Notes: generated from the letters alone by a model not told the origin. A stretch of 64,000 nt of DNA from Leguminivora glycinivorella (GCF_023078275.1 NC_062978.1:19429883-19493882); one strand, 5' to 3'. Positions 1-10,413 are shown, counted from the first letter of the stretch. A program made the numbers and translations.

Positions 1-260
1 AACTAGTTGACTTTATAAGTTCGTTTCGTCAACTCACTGTCGTGGTTCAGGGATTTTATCAAATTCCTAAACAAATCTAGTAAAATGACAAAACGTGGCG
101 CGTTTGTTGACCGATTTTGTGATTTCACTAGACCCAGTCAGGGATTTGGTCAAATGCCTGAAACTTTCTAGAGAAATGATGAAATGGATTCGCCATTTTG
201 TCATCCTGCGTGATTTGATCATATCCCTTAGGGATTTGTTCAAATCTCTGTTTTGGCCAT
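1..260. repeat. Degenerate short tandem repeat, period about 90 bp
   Basis: The phrase 'agggatttNNTCAAAT' recurs near positions 51, 139 and 230 with similar flanks, including 'cattttgtcat' and 'tgatttgat'-like words. This makes about 2.5 diverged copies spaced roughly 88-91 bp. The array touches the window start, so it may continue upstream. It contains no coding signal; short ORFs across it exist on both strands and only reflect the repeat. Confidence 0.5.
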
Positions 261-504
261 TTCCCTGCGACATATATACGAAAACAAAAAAATTGTGCCA
301 CCGACAACCAAAATCTGAAGTCTATTTGCTCTATCTCTTATAGTTTCCAAAATATACGCAAAATCTTTAAAGTACAAATCTAGTGTACGTACGTAGTGCT
401 ATCACATGTCGTCAGGCGCTCATGACCTTTTTGTATGGAAATGTCGAAATCCGACTCGCACTTTACCGATTTTCATAGATAGTTGTGTTTTATTATAGTT
501 TTGA
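261..504. other. No recognisable feature
   Basis: AT-rich unique-looking DNA. The stretch at about 441-465 (cgaaatccgactcgcacttt) resembles the terminus of the lepidopteran repeat seen in better form at 4,998-5,042, so part of it is probably a decayed repeat end. Confidence 0.4.
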
Positions 505-645
505 AGGAGGTTTCTTGTTTTTAACCACCAACGCAAAAACGACGGAGTGTTATAATAATAATAGGTTTGACGCTTGACATGTCTGGCATCATAACTCCCA
601 AACGAATCAATCGATGTTTAAGGTGAATTCGTCGAGATTTTTTTT
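505..645 (+). repeat. Degenerate copy of a dispersed repeat (relative of 13,053-13,330)
   Basis: The order 'accaacgcaaaaacgacgg', 'agtgttataa', 'tgtctggcatcataactccc', 'aacgaat' followed by a T-run is shared with 13,053-13,230, which has 'cccgacgcaaaaacaacggg', 'tgttataag', 'tggcatcgtagctcccgaac'. This copy lacks the (GTCT)n stretch. The element class is not determined. Confidence 0.6.
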
Positions 646-647
646 TA

Positions 648-790
648 TATCACGTAGGTGGCAAACATGCATACGGTCCGCCTGATGGAAAGCGGTCACT
701 GTTACATATGGACGCCTGCCACTCAAGGAGTGGCACATGTGCGTTGCCGACTCGACTCATTAGAAACATGTACAAACCTGTACTTAGAAG
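648..790 (+). mobile_element. SINE-like dispersed repeat, copy 1
   Basis: Begins near 'ggtggcaaacatgcatacgg' and runs through 'tatggacgcctgcc' and 'gtgcgttgccgac' to 'gaaacatgtac'. Two more copies lie on the minus strand at 5,995-6,130 and 20,955-21,090 with the same word order. I recognise this from memory as a SINE-type repeat common in lepidopteran genomes; the family name is not asserted. No target duplication could be read. Confidence 0.7.
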
Positions 791-1182
791 GGGCCTGGGT
801 GCCGACGACTCAAAGGACCGAAGGAAGGAGGAGGAAGGAAGGAAGGAGTACCGCACCCTCGTTGAGCTCTGGCTGCCTTACTCACCGGCAGGAACACAAT
901 AATGAGTAAAGTCTAGTGCTACTTGATTGCGGTCTTTTGTAAAGCGGAGGTAATTCCCCAGTTAGACTCTGCTCTACCTTAGAGTATATTCAATTTAGTA
1001 TTAGAGTTATCAGTCAAGAAATTCAAATGCAGCGCAATCTATTATTAGTTTCGACAACTTTTCATGTGACTTTCCATGCCTAAAGGTTCGCACAAGTCTC
1101 AAGTCGCGTAAATTACTTAGTAAATTTTGCCGAGAGACTGCGCTAAATACAATAATACTCATTAGAGTACCTATACTTCTAG
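791..1182. other. Low-complexity and unassigned DNA
   Basis: A purine-rich (GGAA)-type simple repeat lies at about 822-850. The rest is AT-rich with no recognisable gene or repeat. Confidence 0.45.
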
Positions 1183-1455
1183 TCAAAGACATATATAACT
1201 CCGTATAGACAGATAAAGTCTAAGAATAAAACGTACTTACCTCAGTACCACACAGAAGATGGGCTCCGCTAGATGGCGCTAATATTAATATTTGAAATTT
1301 TAAAACATATTTATTAAGCTAAGAATATAGGCCAAATTGTCAAAACTGAGGTTCAAAAGTCTTAAGCCTACGTCGAGAGATGGCAGTCTATGCACTGTGA
1401 TTACACATTTTACTTTGAATCTAACTCTATAATACTCGATCTTCTTTGCTTCTTA
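1183..1455 (+). repeat. Dispersed repeat, copy 1 of a pair
   Basis: Shares an ordered set of words with 11,975-12,275: 'gacatatataa', 'ccgtat', 'gacagat', 'cctcagtacca', 'ctagatggcg', 'aatattaatatttga', 'ggccaaattgt', 'aaaactgaggttcaaa', 'gagatggcagtctatgcac' and 'ataatactcgat'. The second copy carries extra bases in its middle. Same orientation, about 10.8 kb apart. No terminal repeats or coding capacity were seen, so the class is unknown. Confidence 0.7.
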
Positions 1456-1724
1456 GCACACCTCGGACACTGGGGATCAAATATTTGAAAGAGGCGCATT
1501 CCTAGCACACAGTCTTAGATCGTGTAGGTGAACGTACTATGCTTGTATGAGTGAAATTTAATATGACAAGTCGACTGTTCGTGTTATTGACAGGCGGTAA
1601 CTGTGAGGTAACCGAGAGGGGGTTGGCGGCACTTTCAGCGGGGAGTGGGGGTGGCCAAACTGTACGATAGTAGGTACTCTTTATTATACTGTGCTTCTAG
1701 ACAAGTCTTATATGAGTACCAATT
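1456..1724. other. No recognisable feature
   Basis: Contains a GC- and G-rich patch at about 1,605-1,665 but no gene or repeat I can name. It directly precedes the decayed LINE at 1,725. Confidence 0.35.
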
Positions 1725-2600
1725 GTGGTAGGGGTTAGTGAAAAAATAAGATCAGATCCCTCAGAGGCAACTAATATGGGCGTAGCGCAAGAATCGTCAG
1801 TATCTAACATACTTTTTTCACTTCTCCTCAACGACCTACCGGTTGCGATACAGGCTGCCAACATTTTAATGTACGCCGATGATGTTGCTGCCATAGTTAC
1901 TGCATCAACGTCTGAAAGTCTTCATCAGCGAGCCTTGAATGAAACGACAACTCAGCTGTCTCAATGGTTCGCATGGAATGGCTTAGCTTTAAATCTCAAA
2001 AAGACTCACTTTGTGCATTTTAATCTTTCGGGCCGCATGACCACGCCGTTGATAGTTCATAATTAATGGGAAAATACTTGAACAGGCATCCACGACTACT
2101 TTCCTAGGTTTAAAGATTGATCAGGGCTTAAAATGGGACCAGCAACAAACCGTAAACCGTGTGGTAGTCGGGGCAGTGCGTGCTTTGCCTTAGGTCGAGT
2201 TGCAAAGTCTGTGGCTCCAGAAGTAGCCCGGACATGCTATTTCGCCACTGTCCATTCATTAATACAGTACGGTGCGGAGCTCTGGGGACGTTGTGCTGAA
2301 TGGGAGAGGGTCTTTCGCTTTCAGAAACAAGCTATCAGGATCGTTGCTCAGGTACCTGTAGACAGTAGACACTCCGGCCAAAGAACTCTTTAAAAAATAA
2401 GAATCCTTACACTCATTACACTGCCTGCAATAGTTATCACGCAGGTAGCCATTTATGTAAGAGAGAACTTGGCAGCATACAAAACCAGGGGCGGCTCACT
2501 CCGCGATTCTATCGCCGCGCTACAAGTACATGTCAGCGGCCGCGAGTTCGCGGCCCATTCATTGGCGACGACCTTCGCGCAGAGCCTTAATAGTTATTTG
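1725..2600 (+). pseudogene. LINE D: decayed reverse transcriptase of a non-LTR retrotransposon
   Basis: Two open segments (1,725-2,066 and 2,133-2,393) in different frames together read as the second half of a CR1/Jockey-type reverse transcriptase. The first has a mutated version of the conserved GVPQGS...INDLP block, here GVAQESSVSN...LLNDLP, followed by the catalytic YADD at about 1,870. Between the segments lies a stop plus frame change. A TFLGL motif at about 2,098-2,112 precedes the second segment, which has a Y-G-AELWG motif matching the LINE thumb region (compare YGILAWG in LINE A). A further weak open stretch runs to about 2,600. The altered PQG motif, frame break and absence of the upstream half show a dead, old copy. 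Confidence 0.8.
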
Positions 2601-2629
2601 TATAATAGTTATTTATAGAAACATGAACT

Positions 2630-2935
2630 TGCGAGTTTTTTTAACACACGAGAAGTAAAATACATTTGCACCCGAGTGTAACACAAAACTTTTCCCCTCA
2701 CTGTAGCGAGGAAACTACAACGCAAAAAATCCGTTTATCACTGCTTCCAGTAGTTCCACAGGTGGTAAATGATCTTTATTACTAAATTCACCTACTTTTA
2801 TCAATTTTAAAGCACTAGTGGATAAAATGCGTTTTTACCTGCTGGTATTAAAGGACAAATCACAAAACACCTGTTTCCGAGCTAGTGAGGGGAAAAATTC
2901 AATGTTGGCTGCTCGCGTGCGGTCCGTTTGTTAAT
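2630..2935. mobile_element. Foldback/MITE-like insertion splitting LINE D
   Basis: The words 'cttttcccctcact' (about 2,689-2,702) and 'agtgaggggaaaaa' (about 2,883-2,896) are inverted relative to each other. The segment separates the RT part of LINE D from its C-terminal part at 3,036. I infer a small inverted-repeat element inserted in the LINE; exact ends and a target duplication could not be defined. Confidence 0.45.
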
Positions 2936-3035
2936 GTAGGTAAGAATTTAGAATGGCGTCATTTATTGAACATCAAAGGAGTGAGCCTTCTGTACTTGTA
3001 CTATTATACATATATTCTGTGACAAAACTAACAAC

Positions 3036-3254
3036 ATGTGTTCTAAGTACAACATTCGAAATGCCGGAAAGTTACTAGGTATCGACCGTAAATTGGCGAA
3101 ATCCAATTTACGGTCAAATTATATAACACATGTGATGGACCCTGCCGTCTATAATAAATTGCCGCAATATGTGGTTGAAGCGCCTAGTGTGTCGAACTTT
3201 AAGTACCTATCGCTTAAAAAATTGGCTGGTCGAGCACCCGTTCTACACTTATGA
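3036..3254 (+). pseudogene. LINE D: C-terminal remnant
   Basis: An open segment of 72 codons with the pattern YN-RN ... L ... S ... YNKLP, which matches the region after the RT thumb in the intact LINE A (YNTRNKHKL ... FYNKVP). It lies in the same orientation as the RT remnant at 1,725-2,600 and ends with a stop followed by AT-rich DNA, consistent with the end of ORF2. A perfect 13-bp inverted repeat with a 6-base loop sits inside it at 3,084-3,115. Confidence 0.65.
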
Positions 3255-4560
3255 CAATTTTTTTATTACCTAATTAGAAAAATATTTTTGTGCATTTTTT
3301 ATGTGAATATTGCCTAACTTTTTGTAATTTCAATCTTCTGTCTACTTATTCTCTAAGTATTATAGTAAGGCGGCGGAATTGAAAAAAGTCGTCTAGTTTT
3401 GAAGTTGATGTGACTGGATGACAAGTGGTATCGTTGTGATCGGTACACTTTACTGAGTACGAAATAATGACTTGTCGCATTCTCAGACTGTGGGGGGGTT
3501 AACTATGACGTCACAAAGATCGCGGTCCCGGGTTTCAATTTTTTGCCAATTTGTCTAAGTGAAAAGTATAGTTTTGTTAGTTATTTTTTAATTAACAATA
3601 ATGCAAAAAATACTTTTTTTTTACTCTCTTTTTTTATTTTTGTGACTCAAAAAGGCAATGAAAACGGCCACTTAGCTAAAAAATATATTATATAAATCAT
3701 TTAGCTACATTATTAAGCTATCTGTTGCTTTTAAAATTTCTACGATCGGATAATAAATAAGCAAACTACAAGAACATACCTGTCGGCAGGGAGTACCGCT
3801 TGACACGCGTTCCCATACATTCGGCGTCTACCAAATTACACCTCGCGCAAAATTCGTTTCAAGCAGATATACCTCTAATCTTATTCATCGTAACCTATCA
3901 ATATTGGTATCATTTGAAAGTACAATTAAAGTCCTTTAAGAAACAATATCAACCATTTTCTTAAAATCAATAATCGCCAGTCTACGGTGGTTACAAAGAA
4001 AAAAAGCGGGGATGCAATTTGACGGGTTCTCTAGGTTTGATACCCTAGACGAGTTTAAAAGGGGAGGTAAAGGTTACATATGGGTTGTTCTCTGGCCTGA
4101 AAGCTACACAGAGGCCCAGGGGAGGAAAAACTAGGGTTTAAGTTTAGTTTTAAGTTATTTTTTCTTTTATTTGTTGATTTTATTGTGTTGAATTTTTTTA
4201 ATTTTATCAAGAATACACGCTGGTTTTTTTTGTGAAAATACCCTTTTTTATGAGAAATGAGATGAATTTCATGGCATGTTTCGATAGAGACTAAAATTAA
4301 CTTTCAAATAAGGCCACATAGTCATACTTTTACTTATCAAGTGTACCCCAACAACTATTTCATATTTATAACGCATTATTAATAATAAATATGCTCTCAT
4401 CCTGGATGTCGCTTTTTGTGGGGGCCCATCTTGTGGGGACGAGTCACCGTCTGCCGGAAATAAAATTGGATACCGTTTTATTAGGCAGGCGTCCGGTTTT
4501 TTATCCATAACCCAGTATTTAGTCCATCACTTTCATCAAAATAGACCAGTTCATTTTAGA
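3255..4560. other. AT-rich DNA without a recognised gene
   Basis: Contains homopolymer A/T tracts (about 3,601-3,640 and 4,150-4,215) and a stretch at 4,000-4,140 that may be a decayed LINE 3' end. I could not support a specific call. Confidence 0.4.
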
Positions 4561-4564
4561 TTCC

Positions 4565-5042
4565 AATATCTGGGCGACCGAGCTTCGCTCGGTTCTATTT
4601 TAATATATCACGTCTTTAGATAAAGAAAACTCTTATAAATACAAAAACAAAAAAAAGACAAAAAACAAAAACTTAATTTCTGACCGGGATTCGAAACCCT
4701 GACACCTACGATCTATCTGCGTACATTAGACCGACCTCGTACGACTGAGCTAAGCGGAATCGATGCGCGCGCGGCGAAATTAACGACCATATTTCACGTA
4801 TTTCACGTACCAAGTCTTGTCAGCAGTATACTCTCCAGTCACATCAACTTTTTCCGAGACCCTCTCGCCGCTCTACTATTATTGTTGTATGAATATTATT
4901 TTTTTAAATCAAATCTTGACGTGTAAAATGGCGTTGAATGAATAAATGAATAATATGAGTATGAGTAGTATGATTATTTTAACTATTGAAAGTTTGTACG
5001 GAACCCTCGGTGGGCGAGTCCGACTCGCACTTGGCCGGTTTT
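4565..5042 (-). repeat. Composite dispersed repeat with tRNA-like part and 'cttggccggttttt' end
   Basis: Positions 4,680-4,765 read on the minus strand give a tRNA-like sequence: an A-box-like 'ttagctcagtcg' and a B-box-like 'ggtttcgaatcc' about 50 bases apart. The T loop is one base too long and the flanking acceptor halves do not pair, so it is a tRNA-derived SINE head or tRNA relic, not a working tRNA gene. An A-rich stretch (4,635-4,672) adjoins it. At 4,998-5,042 (plus sense) lies 'tacggaaccct' followed by 'gagtccgactcgcacttgg' and 'ccggtttttt', the terminus of a separate common lepidopteran repeat family also present at 20,581-20,638. Whether these are one element or nested ones is not resolved. 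Confidence 0.6.
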
Positions 5043-5994
5043 TTGTCATCGACGGCCGATAGTCCACGTGCCCTTGTAAAATCTAGCTATCAATTTACAA
5101 GTGCCAGCTACCGAACAACGTCGCACTTACCCTGACACTGGCAAAATAGTCCCACCAAGTGGGACTGAGGCCATTTTTATTAAAAAAAAGAAAAAAAAAT
5201 AGATACATAATATTATTAGTGGGTGCACACGGAAATGAACACCAGATATATTTAGATTTTCATTTCTGCCTATGAGCATAAGGTTATACCAACATGATAT
5301 CAAGCCCGATGTGTCCCCGATATAGATTCTATACATATATTGTGGGTGCGTACGTAAACGTGTTCTGGTGTTCCAGCCCGGCTACGTACGGTACGTGGAT
5401 AAAGCATCCGTCCCGTTTTAGCAAGTATGTCAGTGTGAGAGTGAAAACTGCCTTATCCACGTTGATAAGTGATAAAATTGCAAGCATGGCCGCAGTGATA
5501 TTTAGATTGTTATCCCTATATGAGCATATTTTCTTTGTTTTGTATATTTTTTACAATAAATTAGTTAGATAAGTACGTATGAATTGAATTTTATATAGAG
5601 TACCCACTTATCAACCAATTTGTCAACATAAATAGACAAGAAATCACTCTCGAGATTTATTAGAAATACGTAAATGAAGACGATAAAGTACGATATAGGT
5701 ATACAATCTTTAGTAAGTACGATTTTTTCTCGATAAAAAGTAAAACAAAGTCATCAATAAAACTGATCGAATTATTGACAGCCAACTCCACATTCCGTGC
5801 GCAAACATTAAATTCTCATAAAAAAGCCCTTTGAATTAAAAAGTTTCTTGCTGATTTGGCGTTGAGACAAATTTTACTTCGCCTCATAACTTCGAAATAC
5901 TTTCTTTAGGGTGAATATTTTATTTTTAATGCCGATATTTACATAAACTCTGGCTGGAGTGGCTGGTATTGAAGTGTGCAAAATGTTTTATTAG
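5043..5994. other. No recognised gene; one small perfect hairpin
   Basis: Mostly unique-looking AT-rich sequence. An 8-bp perfect inverted repeat with a 3-base loop (AGTCCCAC caa GTGGGACT) lies at 5,148-5,166. No long ORF with recognisable motifs was seen. Confidence 0.4.
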
Positions 5995-6130
5995 GGTTAA
6001 AAAATTATACAAGGGAGTGTACAAGTTGACAACGCGCATGTGACACTCCTTGATTTGCAGGCGTCCATAGGTTACGGTGACCGCTTTCCATCAGTCGGAC
6101 CGTATACTTGTTTTCCACCGACGTAGTAGG
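5995..6130 (-). mobile_element. SINE-like dispersed repeat, copy 2
   Basis: Reverse complement carries the same ordered words as the copy at 648-790: 'ggtggaaaacaagtatacgg', 'gatggaaagcggtcaccgt', 'ctatggacgcctgca', 'gtgtcacatgcgcgttg', 'cttgtacac'. Confidence 0.7.
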
Positions 6131-6394
6131 AGGCAAGGAGGGTAGTAGGAGGTAGGAAGGTAGTTGTCATAGTTTTCATTCATGAGTTTACAGTATTATA
6201 GTAACCTGACAATAATATTATCCGTTTTTGCTTTAAATTCACCTTTTTTATTCGAATAATTATTTGCCACTTAAATATTGCTCTAACTGATGAAGGCGCG
6301 AACGAAAACTCAAAGAGATGTGAAGCTCATAGGGTTTCAAGTTCAAGCAATTTGTGTATTAAATTATGAGGTGGAAACCATTTAAGTGAAAACA

Positions 6395-7440
6395 GCATTC
6401 CGGCAATCGAGGCAGGCACGAGAGGTATCTTCTGTTTGCTACCTTTATGTTAAGTAACTGTACGAAAATACCATTCACCACAAATTGGTAACCTCTTTTA
6501 TTGGGTTGTCTATTGTTTGCCCGACAGTCATTTAACATAATATTCATTTGCCCGAATCTAACTTGCCTGAATTTCATTTGCCCGAATGATTTGTTTACCA
6601 TAAAAATCATATGACATACTCGTTGTTTATCCGAATATTACCTTCCATAATCATACAATGCCATACTATTTGTTAGCCATATTATTAAGTGCAATAATAT
6701 GGTTTCATAGAATATTCAAACGCCATAAGCAATTATTGCCATATTAATTGTTGCCCATATTATTACCTAACCTAACCTACTTTCTGATAGCAGTTTCATT
6801 TTCCAGGGGTCAGAGTTCTAACCTAACCTAACCTACTTTTCCAGCAGTTTCATTCTCCAGGGGGTCACAGTTCTAACCTAACCTAACCTACTTTCTGATA
6901 GCAGTTTCATTTTCCAGGGGGTCGCAGTTCTAACCTAACCTAACCTACTGTCTGATAGTATTTTCATTTTCCGGGGGGTCACAGTTCTAACCTAACCTAA
7001 CCTACTTTTCAAGCAGTTTCCTTTTCCAGAGGTTCACAGTTCTAACCTAACCTAACCTACTTTCTGATAGCAGTTTCATTTTCCAGGGGGTCACAGTTCT
7101 AACCTAACCTAACCTACTTTCTGATAGCAGTTTCATTCTCTAGTCCTAGTACCTATTATAGTAGTTTTCGATTCTGCCAAAGCACATTATGGAAATTGAC
7201 TTTTCTGGACGCTAATTTGTATGACAAATGATGGTATGGAATGTGGTAATTACGGATTTCGATGATTCTGACAAATGACATTATGGAAACTGACTTTATG
7301 GGAAACAAAGTTTCTGGCACTAGATTAATATAGTAAACAATGATTATGGCATAAGATGTTATGAGAAACAATATTATGATTGTTGAATAGGATGGCAAAT
7401 AAAATTATGGCAAATGAAATTCTGGAAAATGGGGGTATCC
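6395..7440. repeat. Composite repeat: minisatellite core inside inverted 'TTTGCCATAA' flanks
   Basis: The left flank (about 6,500-6,765) is built of irregular repeats of 'catttgcccgaat' and 'tttgccatat' type words. The right flank (about 7,150-7,440), read on the other strand toward the core, is built of the same kind of words ('catttgccataat', 'tttgtcagaatc'). The two flanks therefore point inward in inverted orientation around the CCTAA-bearing minisatellite at 6,766-7,140. The element class is unknown; a non-autonomous transposon with a tandem-repeat core is one possibility. Confidence 0.5.
6766..7140. repeat. Minisatellite, 55-57 bp period, carrying CCTAA (insect telomere-type) units
   Basis: Seven copies of 'CCTAACCTAACCTAC' start at 6,766, 6,822, 6,877, 6,934, 6,991, 7,046 and 7,103, giving periods of 55-57 bp. 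Each is followed by 'tttctgatagcagtttc' and 'ttttccagggggtcacag' with point variation; the last copy is slightly truncated. CCTAA is the complement of TTAGG, the common insect telomeric repeat, but only about 2.8 units occur per period. Confidence 0.9.
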
Positions 7441-8214
7441 CCTTTTATTGTTGTTGAAACTGACAAGATTCCACATATTATTGTTTGGAAACAAATTCCC
7501 AGGATTCTACTTTTTGGAACAACAGCGATCAACCAATTTATGAATTATGAATCTTTCGCTTGCTCAGGTATCAATACTATCGAGGGGTTAAACCTCAATT
7601 TTGTCCTCTTACGAAACCAAGTTTGAATTTGCAAAATCAATGGTTGCTTAGTTAAAAAAATAGTTGAAGCTACGTGCGCACAGCGGTACATGTCAAATGC
7701 TTGTAATAAAGTCATAGAATAAAGTTAACTACCAAGAGATCAAAGTTTTAATCATTAGTTCACAGCTCTAAGTCGAGCAAAAATTCAAGGCTAAAATACG
7801 AGTATGTACCCCTTTTTCTAATCGTAGTAATGACAAAAGGACTGGTAGTGTATCTCGCGGCGAGATCTCGCGCCAATCACGCCGCCGTCGCTATAGCAAC
7901 CGCGACAATTGAGGACAAAATTAGAAATAAATTAGATTCGATATGCAGGGGTTGAGTCGAAGCATTTTATTGGCGCGCGACAGGTGCGGGGAACGGTGTC
8001 GGTTTGCCGATGATGAGTTTTTCTTACTGAGTAGGCGAGAATGTAGGAATGGCGAGGGCTGAGGGAATGAACTAGGTGACGAAATGTGGTAGATACTAAA
8101 TTTGTGTAGTAAACAAATATTGTACCACAAAGGATACCAATTTTTATACAGATTTAGAATGAAAGTAATGGCAACGACAAGCGGTAATTGCACCTGTGTG
8201 AAATTAATTTTAAT
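7441..8214. other. No recognised gene
   Basis: Mostly AT-rich. A locally GC-rich patch at about 7,855-7,910 includes a short palindrome (CGAGATCTCG). Nothing else is assignable. Confidence 0.35.
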
Positions 8215-8575
8215 AGTACGAGTACTAGGCCGTTTTTTTTTCAACGTTTTCCACCGCAATTTTTTTGTAACATGGGTATTTTTTACGCGATTCATACTCA
8301 GAATCGTGAGGTCTTTCGATCGAGATAGGAAAAAAAAATGTCCCAAGACTTCAATACATTTTTCAAACCTTCCATTTCGTTACCGCCATTCAAAATGTAT
8401 GAAGAAATGGTAACGGAATGGGAAAAAACCTTGGATTGGGACACTTTTTTTTCTCCTATTAGGATTGAAAGCGCTCACTATTTTGTGTGGAAATCACATA
8501 AAAATTTCCAAATCCAAAAATAGTGGGGGACAACTTTGAAAAAAAAAAATGGCCCATGTACCTACACTAAATCTC
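8215..8575. mobile_element. Long imperfect foldback (MITE-like inverted repeat)
   Basis: The two halves are approximate reverse complements around a centre near 8,396. Left arm words 'ttcgttacc' (8,376-8,384), 'tgtcccaag' (about 8,339-8,347), a run of A with 'gagatagg', and 'atcgtgagg' are mirrored on the right as 'ggtaacgga' (8,409-8,417), 'cttggattgggaca', 'tttttctcctat' and 'gcgctcac'. Outer parts ('ggccgtttttttttcaacgtt' region against the 'aactttgaaaaa...tggcc' region) also match. Arms are about 165 bp. Apparent ORFs here are by-products. Confidence 0.7.
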
Positions 8576-8894
8576 TGTTTTTCATTTTTACTTCAGAACC
8601 CAGAACTTTGCAGAATAGGTACATGAATAATGCACCCACTACCTTCAATCAAAAATGCCCTACGTATCAGCTTTAAATCAAATTCGTCTCACGTCTGGCG
8701 TTAACACAGCAACGTGCAAACAGGGACTGCAAGTAAACAAAGCGGAATCCAGTTATTTGATGACCGGCCAAAAGTGACAATGTGACTGTATGGACACAAA
8801 CTAACGTCATCAGTCGGGTCTGGCTTTATATAATGAAAGAGTAAGTTGGCATTACTTTGATAGATTTTATTATTGAAACGTATTAAAAAGATTA
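8576..8894. other. No recognised feature
   Basis: AT-rich DNA with no gene or repeat I can name. Confidence 0.35.
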
Positions 8895-8975
8895 CAAGAA
8901 ATTTGAGTAGTTTCATGTGCTCTGCCTTTGTCCTGCTTTGATGGGATACAGGCGTGATTGTATGTAATTGTAATA
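8895..8975 (+). mobile_element. SINE 3' end fragment
   Basis: 'gtttcatgtgctctgcct', 'gatgggatacaggcgtgatt' and 'gtatgtaattgtaat' match the 3' end of the fuller SINE copy at 17,888-18,063, which has 'gtttcatgtgttctgcctac', 'atgggatacaggcgtgattg' and a (TATG)n tail. The 5' part is missing. Confidence 0.65.
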
Positions 8976-9191
8976 AAAAACTTAAAAGTAATTTTAGTCA
9001 TATAAGTATTAGGTTACTTAATTAAAAATCAGTGGGATTAATGGGTATAAATATCAGCTTTATTTTTTAAATCTTTTTAAGTGTTGGCAAACATTCTTAT
9101 AATACTTAACTATTTAATACTAGGTTTAATACATAATACTAATAAATAAAAAAAAAACTTAACAATAAAAAACCTTAACAAACTACCTAAA

Positions 9192-9590
9192 TTAGTCAAA
9201 TAACCCACCCCGCATCGTTCCCGACGCAAAAGTGCCTATCACACTTGCCGCGTTTCCACGCTGAACCGCGATGGACAACCTCTGCGCCAAGAACGACCCG
9301 GAGCGGGGGTTGAGACCCCTCTCCTGCAGACGACGCCCCAGCTCCCAGAGGAAGGTTTTTGCCTCCGCACACCAGCACCCACTAGTCTCCACGGCCACCG
9401 GAACAAATAAATAATTTGATAAGGCCGAGTACTTGACCCTTTTAAAGGTGTGCAATAACTGAGGCAAAATTATAGTGTCACTACCAGGAATACAGCATGT
9501 ATCTGAACGAAGAGCAAACATTAAAACTCGTTTATGTTTAGGCCACATTGTGTAAATTTTGCTACGGAAACAAGACTGAAATCCCATAGA
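9192..9590 (-). pseudogene. C-terminal tail of a LINE-type polyprotein, copy 1
   Basis: Open frame of about 131 codons; only the last ~80 residues are informative. They carry YLFVPVAVETSG-W, then a GRRL helix, then R-GSFLAQRLSIAVQRGNAAS and VIGTF. The fragment at 21,159-21,410 has the same blocks (YLFVPFGVETLG-W, DFLAQRISIAIQRGNVAS, ILGTM), so both descend from one repeat family. From memory, tails of this kind follow the reverse transcriptase domain in some invertebrate retrotransposon proteins; I cannot name the clade. The AT-rich sequence downstream (9,061-9,191) would be the 3' UTR. The RT itself is absent, so this is a 5'-truncated copy. A host exon is a less likely alternative. Confidence 0.55.
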
Positions 9591-9931
9591 AAAAAATCAG
9601 GTTCACACGACGAAAATGTAAGAAACAGACAATTTTTTTGGGATTTCGTAGTTGATCCCATAGTAAAAGTCACAGTGTGTCACAGTCTCAGTGTGAGATA
9701 AACTTTAACGGGTTTATAAGTTTACTTTTTGTTTAAATACATACTGTATAATCAAATTGATTTAATTTTAATGTTAAGCGTGCAATTTAGTTTACCTCAG
9801 TTTGCGTGTTGAATCTACATACAATGAATATAAGAAACACTTTAAATATTTGTGCTAATATGCCCGTTTCCGAAAAACGTAGCCACTGCTTCTTAAGCCG
9901 ACATTCATGTACAGTAGGTACTCAATTTTTT
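9591..9931. other. No recognised feature
   Basis: AT-rich sequence between the LINE tail fragment and the MITE. Nothing could be assigned. Confidence 0.35.
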
Positions 9932-10413
9932 TATATACAAGGTGCTCGCGAGGAACCCATATAACTTTAACGGCATATTCTTGGTTACATTTTAAGACTA
10001 AAATGTCATATAAACTTTTCTAGATTTCGTCTAGTTTCAGAGTTATTGCCAATTTTAAAAAAACATTTCCGTATTGTTACTCAGTAGAAAAGGTTTCTTA
10101 ACGGCGCTGATGCGCAATTTGTGGAGCATAGTCTCACAGTAGTCATTGATAGATGTCAAAATGTGACAAGAAAAACTTCCAAATAATTTGGTTTTTAGAA
10201 AAATAAATGAAGGAACTCATTTTAATTGCCAACTTTATAGATAAAAAAAATTTTTATGTGAAAATACGTCCAAAAAAGTAAAAAAAAAAAACTAAAAAAA
10301 AATTTGTTTTTTGTCGAAAAATTTTAAAATTCATATAACATTTTTTCTTTCTTTTTGCCTCAGAAACGCGTGGTTCAAGTTATGCGGGTTCCTCGCGAGC
10401 ACCCTTGTATATA
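9932..10413. mobile_element. MITE with near-perfect terminal inverted repeats and TA-rich target
   Basis: The left end reads 'tatata' then 'caaggtgctcgcgaggaacc'; the right end is its inverse ('ggttcctcgcgagcaccc' then 'ttgtatata'), differing by one extra base. Inverted similarity extends about 33 bases inward ('cccatataact' against 'agttatgcggg'). The element spans 482 bp, contains no transposase ORF and is AT-rich inside. Flanking 'tatata' on both sides is compatible with TA-containing target duplication, as in Tc1/mariner or similar DNA transposons, but the superfamily is not proven. Confidence 0.85.

Noticed and set aside
4680..4765. Functional tRNA gene on the minus strand
   Set aside because: A- and B-box-like words are present, but the T loop is too long and acceptor halves do not pair; better explained as a SINE head or tRNA relic.
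6766..7140. Interstitial telomere
   Set aside because: CCTAA units are only ~2.8 per 56-bp period and are separated by unrelated sequence; it is a minisatellite containing the motif.
8338..8523. Small protein gene on the plus strand
   Set aside because: It spans the centre of a foldback element and has no recognisable motif.
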